Shown here in pieces: positions 57,120-64,000 of a stretch of DNA of 64,000 nt. Under the pieces are notes generated by a model. The model was not told the origin of the DNA. It was given only the letters and a program-made list of their open reading frames with translations, and ran no database searches. The stretch comes from Okeania sp. SIO2C9 (GTDB lineage: Bacteria; Cyanobacteriota; Cyanobacteriia; Cyanobacteriales; Microcoleaceae): contig NZ_JAAHGO010000027.1 in NCBI RefSeq assembly GCF_010672455.1, forward strand, positions 23,187-87,186, written 5' to 3'. How positions within the stretch are numbered: position 1 is the first letter of the stretch; each line of letters opens with the position of its first letter. The translations under genes were made by a program, and so were the position numbers.

Positions 57120-57881
57120 CTATTGTGACTGTTCAGACTGTGTTGGTAAGCAAATCAGATTATCATTCTGGATAAATATTAAGCCTTGCTGACGTAATTT
57201 ACCCATTAGACGAGTCACAGTTACGCGGGTTGAACCAATAGCACTGCCAATTTGAGCATGGGTCAAAGGCCAAGGCAAATAATAACCACTTGTTACTTCT
57301 GGTTTGTCTTGGGCGATCCATGGTTCCCCATATTCTTCAATTAATAGCGTCAGAAATCCGAATAATCTGTCAATAGTGCGACGTTGGCCTAGGGTACTTA
57401 GCCACAGAAGCTTCCGTTGATGTTGGTATCTAAAGGCATCTAGGACTTCTCTGCGAAAGTGAGGCCAATTATCTAGGTCATGCCAATACATCCAAAGCAC
57501 AGTTGTTTGATCTGCATGAGCATAAGCTTGAAGTGTAAATGGTGACTGAGCTATTAGTTCAAATGGTTGACCAGCACCGACAAATCCGAGGAAAGCTTCA
57601 TCTGAAATATCACTCGTTTTTGACTTGCTAGACTTATTGCGACTGGCACTAATGTGGGCATTACCTACTAAACGAATTGACCCTTTTTGTACTAGATACA
57701 GCAAACCTGGACGGGCAGGAATACGTTCATCTTTGCTAAAAGCTCTGCTACGGTAGTGTTCTTCTGCCCAATCTATGATTAGTTGCCAAGTCAGAAATGG
57801 CCTGCTGGTAGGTGTAGAAGTGCTGGTAGGTTGCATATTCAGTGACATTTCTGGTAGTTCTGGATGTGATGATAGTTGCAT
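57120..57881 (-). CDS. Crp/Fnr-family regulator with NtcA-like recognition helix
   Basis: 253 aa. N-terminal cyclic-nucleotide-fold region (ARPGLLYLVQKGSIRLVGNA, FVGAGQPFELIAQSPFTLQA), dimer helix, then a winged HTH with THAQIGSAIGSTRVTVTRLM. The recognition helix IGSTRVTVTRL is the same as in NtcA, so it might read GTA-N8-TAC-like sites. The rest differs from NtcA (longer, Ser/Thr-rich N-terminus; a SASRNKSSKSKTSDISDEA insertion), so it is a paralogue, not NtcA itself. The residues for 2-oxoglutarate binding could not be checked. Confidence 0.85.
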   Translation of the reverse strand: MQLSSHPELPEMSLNMQPTSTSTPTSRPFLTWQLIIDWAEEHYRSRAFSKDERIPARPGLLYLVQKGSIRLVGNAHISASRNKSSKSKTSDISDEAFLGFVGAGQPFELIAQSPFTLQAYAHADQTTVLWMYWHDLDNWPHFRREVLDAFRYQHQRKLLWLSTLGQRRTIDRLFGFLTLLIEEYGEPWIAQDKPEVTSGYYLPWPLTHAQIGSAIGSTRVTVTRLMGKLRQQGLIFIQNDNLICLPTQSEQSQ

Positions 57882-58042
57882 TGGTACTCTCTTATAGTAA
57901 TAGTTTGCCTTGAGTTCAAATCATTTTGGTAAAAGGAATAGAAGCAGATTTTTATCTGTCTACTTATACCAGTTTGATCCTTAGTTTCAGTGTAGCAAAA
58001 AACACATATAATTCGGAATATTCCAGATAAAATTTATTTGAG

Positions 58043-58957
58043 GTGGTAATAATATTGACAAAATTATCATTTAAGTGTAGTTTTATACAAATTTTACAAA
58101 AAGCTATCAATTTATACCAAGAGCAATTGAAATTATTTTGCGGGTATGAAAATACATTAGAAGTTTGGGAAAGGAAGGATGAAATTCCCATGAATCAAAC
58201 TATAAATAATAGATCAATTGTATATAAGTCAGCGATCGCTCTGAAATTAGCTTCGGTTTGTCAACAACCAGCTATATATATTGCTAATGAGTTAGTTAAA
58301 TATTGTCAGGAAATAGTCGATACTGATATTAAGAAAGATACAGATTTTTTTGAGTTTGAGGTAATTTCATCTGGGATAATTTACTTTTATTTGACTGATT
58401 TGAGTATCGCTAATTGGTTACATTATCTAACTTCTTTTCCCCTGAATTTTGAGCAACAAAAATTACGGGTTGGTGGTAGCTATAAATCTTTAGAAACTAC
58501 AAATTTGTTTCCAATTCAGTATAGTCATGCTCGTTGTTGTTCGTTATTACGGATGGGTATACGCGATCGCCTAATTAATCTTACTCCCACGGATGCAGAT
58601 ACTAGCGGTCAATTTTTGCTGTTTCAAATTTCTCAACCTATATCCTGGCAAGAACCGAACGGACAATTACAATTTTCACATAATTCTGAATATCAATTAA
58701 TTGCTCAAATTGCTTCTACTCTGGATAGTATCTATTGTGTTTCTAGCAGCAAGAAACCTATAAATTGGCAAAAAGTAGCTGATGCTATGAGTGTAGCTTT
58801 TCAAAATTTTTACAGTGATTGTCGTATTTGGGGTGAGGTGAAGGTGAAAAAACCGAAGTTAGCACAAGCTAGATTAGGTTTGGTTTTGCTTACTCAGTCT
58901 GTACTTAGATTTTTATTAGAAGAAAGGTTAGGTGGGGAAGCACCTGTAGAGCTTTAA
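58043..58957 (+). CDS. DALR anticodon-binding domain protein (ArgRS-like fragment family)
   Basis: 304 aa as listed. The C-terminal half has the DALR pattern of arginyl-tRNA synthetases: IQYSHARCCSLLRMGIRD and QARLGLVLLTQSVLRFLLEE. The N-terminal part (YKSAIALKLASVCQQPAIYI, ANELVKYCQEIVD) resembles the ArgRS N-terminal region, but the catalytic Rossmann domain is missing. Such proteins form a conserved cyanobacterial family of unknown role, perhaps tRNA binding. The start is uncertain: GTG 58043, TTG 58055 (GAGG 11 bp upstream) or ATG 58190. Confidence 0.78.
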   Translation: MVIILTKLSFKCSFIQILQKAINLYQEQLKLFCGYENTLEVWERKDEIPMNQTINNRSIVYKSAIALKLASVCQQPAIYIANELVKYCQEIVDTDIKKDTDFFEFEVISSGIIYFYLTDLSIANWLHYLTSFPLNFEQQKLRVGGSYKSLETTNLFPIQYSHARCCSLLRMGIRDRLINLTPTDADTSGQFLLFQISQPISWQEPNGQLQFSHNSEYQLIAQIASTLDSIYCVSSSKKPINWQKVADAMSVAFQNFYSDCRIWGEVKVKKPKLAQARLGLVLLTQSVLRFLLEERLGGEAPVEL

Positions 58958-59003
58958 TTTTGGTGTTACAATTTTGATTGTGTTTAAAATAAAACTAAAA
59001 CGT

Positions 59004-59414
59004 ATGAGTTATATTGTAATTTATGACGGCAACTGCAATTTATGTGTAACGTTGGTGCAGGTGTTGGAAAGTATAGATAAAGGTGAGCTATTTGAATATA
59101 TTCCTATGCAAGATTTAGAAAAACTCAATCAATTTGGTATTACTGCTCAAGATTGCGAAATGGGTATGATTTTGATTGATGGTAATGCACCAGAATGTCG
59201 ATGGCAAGGTAGTGATGCAGCGGAAGAAATAGGGCGACTTTTGCCTGTGGGGGATGTGTTTGTGGCCGCATATCGGGGTTTACCAGGGGCAAAATGGATG
59301 GGCGATCGCTTTTATGAGCAGATTCGAGATAATCGTTATACAATATTTGGTAAACGTTCTACTACTTATAATTCACCCTATCCTTTTGGTTGTAAAGCTT
59401 CTTTAGACTTGTAG
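59004..59414 (+). CDS. DCC-family thiol-disulfide oxidoreductase (DUF393)
   Basis: 136 aa. Starts MSYIVIYDGNCNLCVTLVQV with the D-x-x-C-x-x-C motif of the family; later WQGSDAAEEIGRLLP and GDRFYEQIRDNRYTIFG are also typical. Predicted thioredoxin-like redox protein in the cytoplasm. ATG at 59004 is chosen so that the protein begins at the conserved motif. It directly follows the DALR gene by 46 bp and may share its transcript. Confidence 0.88.
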   Translation: MSYIVIYDGNCNLCVTLVQVLESIDKGELFEYIPMQDLEKLNQFGITAQDCEMGMILIDGNAPECRWQGSDAAEEIGRLLPVGDVFVAAYRGLPGAKWMGDRFYEQIRDNRYTIFGKRSTTYNSPYPFGCKASLDL

Positions 59415-60408
59415 AAGTCAGGGAATAGGGAATAGGGAATAGGGAGATGAAGTTATTAATTTCATATCTTGAATTGATTTGATTAAAACTTTTGCTAGAG
59501 GTCTTTTATCTGAGTAGAAAATGAAGTGAATTTGCTAAACGGAGTCTCTGATGCTGTTTCACGAAAGTAGGGGCGTTAACGATAGTTATGCGAAGCAAAT
59601 AACATTGGCTAACGCCAAGCTCCGCTTTATATGTTGCGGAGCAAAATGCCCTTGCTATATGTAGCGTCCAAAAAATAAATATCAAAACTATTGACAATAA
59701 TTTTATGTCTTTGCTATACTCAGGAAAATAACATAGAATATTAGTATCTATGGTCTGTTGTTGGCTGCTGTCTCATCGATGGTAGACATATATACTCACT
59801 CGTATACCTCGATTTGTAATTAATCTTTAGTATAAATAGCTGTTTGCTAAGTTAGTAGTACAAAAGACGGCGTTGGTGAAACCCGTATATAACATTAATT
59901 TGAATTACTTAGGAGTCAGAAGTCAGGAGAAAGAAAAGTACTTTTCGGTTAATCTAATGTAAAGACAATATCTAATCTTGCCACTCAAAGAATTACTCTT
60001 AATTTATCTAAATTACTGATTTCATACTTCAAATCACCAACCCCCAAAGAACTAAATATCTACAAGCATCAAGATTTACTACAGATTACTACACTACAAA
60101 CTTCAGATACACGAGTTAGTAAATATATGGACTCTACCATTTATGAGACATTAGCTGAAGCTAGTACCACTTAATATAGTGCTTATTTAGTTGAAGTAAT
60201 GCTCATTTTATGAAATTCCCTGTAAAAAAGTATCCCAATATTATTAGTGAGTCAAAAGTGGTATTAGTTGTCACTATTAACTCCTATTTTTTGAGGAGTT
60301 TCTATCAAGATAAAGGACTTTTTTTTGAGTAACTCACTATTTCACTGTTAGTGATAGATATCTGATGTTCCAATGCTGTTGTTTAAACTCAGTTTGAGGA
60401 ACAAAAAA
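59415..60408. other. Non-coding region before the NYN gene
   Basis: Contains GGGAATA heptamers (59424-59450), the hairpin-like GGGGCGTTAACGATAGTTAT (59571-59590), a CTTCAAATCACCAACxCCCA repeat (60030-60050, also at 39318 and 39513), and AT-rich DNA. Nothing gene-like. Confidence 0.5.
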
Positions 60409-60903
60409 ATGAAAAGTAAAGTTTTCTCTATCTCACTATATTGGGATTATCAAAACGTTCGTATTAATAACAGTTTCAATCCTTATTTTGCGCGATATGT
60501 TCAAACTTTTGCCAACTTACATGGTAGCTTATCTAGCCAAAGAGTATATAGCAATTGGCGAGAGGAAAATCAAAGTAATGAACAACGTTTATACGAACTA
60601 GGTTTTGATTGTATTGACATTCCTACAACAGAAAAACAGAGTGTTGATCGAAAATTAATAGCTGACTGTGAAAGAGAACTTTATTCTATTCCATCTACTG
60701 ACATATTAATTTTAATTACTGGAGATGGAGACTATAAAAATCTTGTTCGTCAATGGCAAGCTAAAGGTAAAAAAGTCATCATTTTTGCCCACTCAAAGAG
60801 AGCCAATCAAAAATTACTTAGTGTTGCTGACGAATATTATTTTGTAGACAAAAAACTACCAGAATTATTGGAAGTAAAAACTAGGCTTATACAAATGGCA
60901 TAA
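60409..60903 (+). CDS. NYN-domain ribonuclease-like protein
   Basis: 164 aa. Acidic motifs of the NYN (PIN-like) fold: ISLYWDYQNVRI (D-x-x-N), SVDRKLIADCEREL, and LILITGDGDYKNLVRQWQAK with KGKKVIIFAHS. NYN proteins cleave RNA. ATG at 60409 has TTGAGGA 10 bp upstream. The next genes downstream encode RNase III-type proteins, so three RNA nucleases cluster here, separated by a terminator-like hairpin. Confidence 0.88.
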   Translation: MKSKVFSISLYWDYQNVRINNSFNPYFARYVQTFANLHGSLSSQRVYSNWREENQSNEQRLYELGFDCIDIPTTEKQSVDRKLIADCERELYSIPSTDILILITGDGDYKNLVRQWQAKGKKVIIFAHSKRANQKLLSVADEYYFVDKKLPELLEVKTRLIQMA

Positions 60904-61071
60904 TTAGGATTTTCCATTTGATTTGGCGCAATTTGTAAATCAACTTCAGAGAGGTTATGATTCCAGAAAATATACGATTTAGTTGTTTGAAGTACAATAA
61001 GAGTCCTGGTAATAATCTTTATCTCCCCCGGTTGATAAAGTGGAAAATTTTTTTAGGTAAAGTCTAAATAT

Positions 61072-61121
61072 AAAAACCCAGTTTCTTTTCTATATTAAAA
61101 AGGGAAATTAACTGGGTTTTC
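61072..61121 (+). terminator. Hairpin between the NYN gene and the RNase III region
   Basis: AAAACCCAGTT (from 61073) pairs perfectly with AACTGGGTTTT (61110-61120), an 11-bp stem with a 26-base loop, followed by CGATAAAATTT. Could be a terminator or a small element end. The loop is long for a simple intrinsic terminator. Confidence 0.45.
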
Positions 61122-61249
61122 GATAAAATTTATCTATTTATTATGTTTATACTTCAACTTTAATTAAGTACTATTAACCAAAGATTAGTCGAGAAAATTA
61201 AAAAAATTAGTTGATATAATTTGATAAAAAATGTAGGAGTAGACTTGAG

Positions 61250-62668
61250 ATGACTATCCATAATAAGCACGAGATAATTGGTAAAGCTTTGAATATTTTG
61301 AGTAATAATTTATATCCATATATAGAAGATGTAATTAAGGAATTTCATCAAGAAAATTGGTTGCAAGTAGTACAAGAGACATTAAAGGGTTAAATTAGAC
61401 AACTCAAAAGGAAGAAAAGCATCGAAAAGGCTTTAATTGAAGATGTATCTCTACAACTTAAATTAATCAAGAAGCAGTGGGATAAAGTATTTAAAATAAA
61501 ACTGGATAAAGCATTTTTATTAATAGTAGAAGAACTCATAGAAGTCAGAAATGACTGGGCACATGGCTCTCCATTCTCTGTAGATGACACCTATCGATAT
61601 CTTGACAATATTACTCGGATTCTTAAAATTATCAATGCAGAGGAAGTGGAGGAAGTAGAGAAAGAAAAGCAAGAAGTATTACGACTTTTATCTCAACAAC
61701 AATTTCGTGGTTAAACTCCTCATAGTTATTCTGTTTCTGAAGAAGAAGAAAGACAAATTAGAGAGCAATTAAACGAATTACTGGAAAAAATTTCTTTCCA
61801 AGATGCTTCTCTTTTACAACTTGCTTTAATCCACCGGACTTATCTTTATGAAAACCCTACAGAAGTAAGTGTAGATAATAATCGTTTAGAATTTCTTGGT
61901 GATGCTTTGCTAAATTTTCTTAGTGGCGAGTATCTATATCGTAAATACCAAAAAATGACCGAAGGTGAAATGACTCAAAAACGTTCCAGTTTAGTGGATA
62001 ATCAACAATTAGCAAAATTTACCATAGATTTAAACCTCGGACAATTTATTCTACTAAGTAAGGGGGAAGAATCACAGGGAGGGCGTGAAAATAATTCATT
62101 ATTAAGTGATGCTTTTGAAGCAATTATTGGTGCTTATTATATTGATTATGGTATTGAGGCAGTTCGCAATTTTTTAGTACCAATTTTTGCTTAAGCTCTA
62201 GAAAAATCTGTTGATTTAGAGCCGGAAAATGAATCTCTTAATATTGAAAATTTTAAAGGTTTATTTCAAGAATTGGTACTAAAAAATAGTACAGATGTGC
62301 CAAGATATAAAACTGAAAAATGTGGCGGTTCTGACCATGAACCAAGTTTTATATCTCGGGTATTTGTAGCTAATAGACTGTATGGCGAAGGTCATTTCAG
62401 TTAACAGTTATCAGTTATCAGTTATCAGTTGTCAAGGAGAAAGCAATATAATGTCTCTTTAAATACCCACAAATAAAAAAAAGTTGTTAGGGAGATCAAA
62501 GCAGGGATAGCAGAGCAAGGAATAGGAAGAATTTTGGGAGATTCTCAATTCTGTTGAAAAAAGCATTTTTACCCTTGTCTAATTAATGAGACTTGATATA
62601 AAAAAGAGGCTGAAAAACTTGCTGCAGAAAATTCACTATCTAAGTTGAGACAAAGAAGATTAATATAG
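61250..62668 (+). pseudogene. HEPN (Swt1-like)-RNase III-dsRBD fusion with in-frame TAA stops
   Basis: One frame from ATG 61250. Part 1: HEIIGKALNILSNNLYPYIE and, after TAA 61391, KAFLLIVEELIEVRNDWAHG with the HEPN R-x4-H motif (RNDWAH). After TAA 61712: RNase III catalytic domain (NRLEFLGDALLNFLSGEYLY; LLSDAFEAIIGAYYIDYG). After TAA 62192: dsRBD start (VPRYKTEKCGGSDHEPSF), cut at 62398 by about 200 bp of inserted DNA beginning with GTTATCA heptamers; the end resumes at 62600 (KKEAEKLAAENSLSKLRQRR) and stops at 62668. No frameshift anywhere. All three internal stops are TAA and two fall between domains. Most likely a young pseudogene. Confidence 0.85.
62398..62599. repeat. Insertion with GTTATCA heptamers inside the dsRBD
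   Basis: About 200 bp separate GEGHF from KKEAEKLAAEN, which are contiguous in the intact paralogue (GEGDSKKDAEKLAAEN). The insertion begins with four GTTATCA-type units and ends near TTAATGAGACTTGATATA. Confidence 0.8.
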
Positions 62669-63081
62669 ATAAAGCAGTTTTCGAATCTTGGAGGTACAAA
62701 TTTTTATGCTTTTAGAGAATAGGGAACACCAGATATGGAAATAGGGAATAAAATTTATAGATTAATTTTCAACTGTCGCTAACTATCCTAAAATTTGCTT
62801 GCTGTAAATACAGCATATTCGGCAATTAATCTGGTACAACTGATACGGCAAATATTTTTTGCCTTATCTGCTCTTCCCTACTCCCTAAAATCATCAACAT
62901 AAGTACTTCTAGAGAGTAGTAAACTGCTATAAGTAGGTGGGTTTAATTATCCATAAAATCGTGATGGAAATTTAAAACTTGGAAAATTTATGGAAAACTT
63001 CTTGCTGGCTTAATTTTCAGATTCTTCGTTTCAACATTTATTTATGCTCACCTAACTTATCAAGAAATTAAAATTTGTAAT
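62669..63081. other. Spacer upstream of rnc
   Basis: Contains GGTACAAATTTTTATGCTTT and AACTGTCGCTAACTATCC, a decayed copy of the GGTACAAA-type repeat (62692-62812). The rest is AT-rich. The rnc promoter should be in the last 150 bp. Confidence 0.5.
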
Positions 63082-63768
63082 ATGACAAAGAAACTACCTG
63101 AATTTAAAAATCCTGAACTTTTAAAACAAGCTCTAACCCACCGCTCTTTTTTAAACGAAAATTCTGGAGAAGAAGATAACGAAAGTCTCGAATTTCTGGG
63201 GGATGCTGTGTTAGGTTTTCTAGTAGGAGAACTACTCTATAGACGTTATAAAGAAGAATATGATTTAAAACCTAAAGAACTTACGCGTCTCCGTTCACTT
63301 TTAGTAGATGAAAAACAATTGGCAAAATTTGCAGCTCAACTAGAAATAGGTGAATTAATGCGGCTTGGTAGGGGAGCAGAAAAAGATGAAGGTCGTCAAA
63401 ACCCGGCTTTACTTAGTGACACTTTTGAAGCAATAATTGGAGCCTTTTTTCTAGACTCAAATTTAACGAAAGTTTGCCCTTTTGTAAACAACATTTTTCA
63501 ACCCGTTGCAGATGAAATAATTTTTTCAGAGAATGATTTAGTAGATACTAAAGCTAAATTTCAACAGCGGGCATTAGGAGAAATTAAAAAAATTCCTAGA
63601 TATGAATCTAATAAATGTGGTGGTTCAGACGATAAACCTATTTTTTTGTCTGAAGTACTTGTGGATAATATAAAGTATGCTCAAGGTGAAGGAGATAGTA
63701 AAAAAGATGCAGAAAAACTTGCTGCTGAAAATGCCCTAGCTAAATTGAAACAAGAAGGATTAATATAG
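63082..63768 (+). CDS. rnc: Ribonuclease III
   Basis: Cleaves double-stranded RNA in rRNA and mRNA processing. 228 aa: catalytic domain with signature [20 protein letters not shown] (Glu and Asp of the active site) and LLSDTFEAIIGAFFLD, then a dsRBD (AKFQQRALGEIKKIPRYES; KKDAEKLAAENALAKLKQEG). Normal length. It is about 45-50 percent similar by eye to the RNase III part of the upstream pseudogene. An identical copy starts 716 bp further on. Confidence 0.93.
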   Translation: MTKKLPEFKNPELLKQALTHRSFLNENSGEEDNESLEFLGDAVLGFLVGELLYRRYKEEYDLKPKELTRLRSLLVDEKQLAKFAAQLEIGELMRLGRGAEKDEGRQNPALLSDTFEAIIGAFFLDSNLTKVCPFVNNIFQPVADEIIFSENDLVDTKAKFQQRALGEIKKIPRYESNKCGGSDDKPIFLSEVLVDNIKYAQGEGDSKKDAEKLAAENALAKLKQEGLI

Positions 63769-63797
63769 ACGAATATCAATAAATGTAAGATTGGCAA

Positions 63798-64000
63798 ATG
63801 ACAAAGAAACTACCTGAATTTAAAAATCCTGAACTTTTAAAACAAGCTCTAACCCACCGCTCTTTTTTAAACGAAAATTCTGGAGAAGAAGATAACGAAA
63901 GTCTCGAATTTCTGGGGGATGCTGTGTTAGGTTTTCTAGTAGGAGAACTACTCTATAGACGTTATAAAGAAGAATATGATTTAAAACCTAAAGAACTTAC
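63798..64000 (+). CDS. rnc: Second rnc copy, cut by the window end
   Basis: The 203 bases present ([20 protein letters not shown] ...) are identical base for base to 63082-63284, as far as compared. The sequences upstream of the two start codons are unrelated beyond a few bases. The repeat unit is 716 bp (63082-63797), so the duplication joint lies at the start codon. It could be a real tandem duplication or an assembly artefact. The 3' end is outside the window. Confidence 0.88.
   Translation, partial: MTKKLPEFKNPELLKQALTHRSFLNENSGEEDNESLEFLGDAVLGFLVGELLYRRYKEEYDLKPKEL

Noticed and set aside
57120..57881. Calling this gene ntcA
   Set aside because: Only the recognition helix matches. The N-terminal domain and length differ from NtcA, so only the Crp/Fnr family is given.
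61391..62194. Stop-codon reassignment or programmed readthrough in the HEPN-RNase III gene
   Set aside because: All other genes here end normally at TAA, there is no second start or ribosome site after the stops, and the dsRBD is also broken by an insertion. Decay is simpler.

Overview
The window looks like chromosomal DNA of a low-GC filamentous cyanobacterium of the Trichodesmium / Okeania / Microcoleus type. Evidence seen here: frequent HIP1 octamers (GCGATCGC), cyanobacterial marker families (a PCP_red mini-protein, TIGR04376-type protein, solanesyl-type 4-hydroxybenzoate prenyltransferase next to a Ppx/GppA phosphatase, xisH/xisI, DUF1822, TPR-CHAT proteins, a DALR-domain protein), and a low coding density with long repeat-filled spacers. 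The genus is an inference. No rRNA, tRNA or CRISPR array was recognised.

Layout. 1-5000: a membrane-anchored family-10 glycosyl hydrolase-like gene, an 11-unit satellite (84/78 bp) that runs into the TTG start of holB, and a tandemly duplicated 79-aa membrane protein gene. 5000-8500: a GT39/ArnT-like membrane glycosyltransferase with a TPR tail whose reading frame carries about 245 residues of translated repeat DNA. 8500-18000: an accessory block with xisI and a broken xisH, a decayed and an intact UPF0175/DUF3368 toxin-antitoxin pair, four tandem DUF29-like genes, a polysaccharide deacetylase-like lipoprotein, a HipA-like kinase + HIRAN pair, and DUF4926 plus a broken DUF6883 gene. 18467-20371: mnmG. 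20561-25224: a three-gene minus-strand cluster (GrpE-like membrane protein, membrane-anchored Hsp70-like ATPase, N-terminal part of a HerA/FtsK-like ATPase). 25700-38700: mostly housekeeping (GspC-like protein, TIGR04376, PGM1-like ATP-grasp ligase, PCP_red, tpiA, folP, an oligopeptide permease, an SH3 protein, a ubiA-type gene, ppx). 38700-53000: a TnpB-less IS200/IS605-like end, a DUF2207 protein, a 12-repeat TPR-CHAT protein, and a sigma-like regulator / DUF1822 / CHAT-periplasmic-binding cluster that is the best candidate for an under-described signalling or conflict system. 53500-64000: a REC-PAS-GAF-GGDEF protein, a Crp-family regulator with an NtcA-like recognition helix, DALR and DCC proteins, a NYN nuclease, a decayed HEPN-RNase III fusion, an intact rnc and a second rnc copy cut by the window end.

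The dominant theme is repeat invasion. Several small inverted-repeat elements recur. One family (TATCAAATCCG ends) has five copies with clear 3-bp T-N-A target duplications. Many tracts have a 7-bp period with different motifs, sit inside these elements, upstream of starts, or inside genes, and have broken xisH, DUF6883 and the HEPN-RNase III gene. In the glycosyltransferase the repeat array has stayed in frame, with unit lengths in steps of 21 bp (7 x 3).
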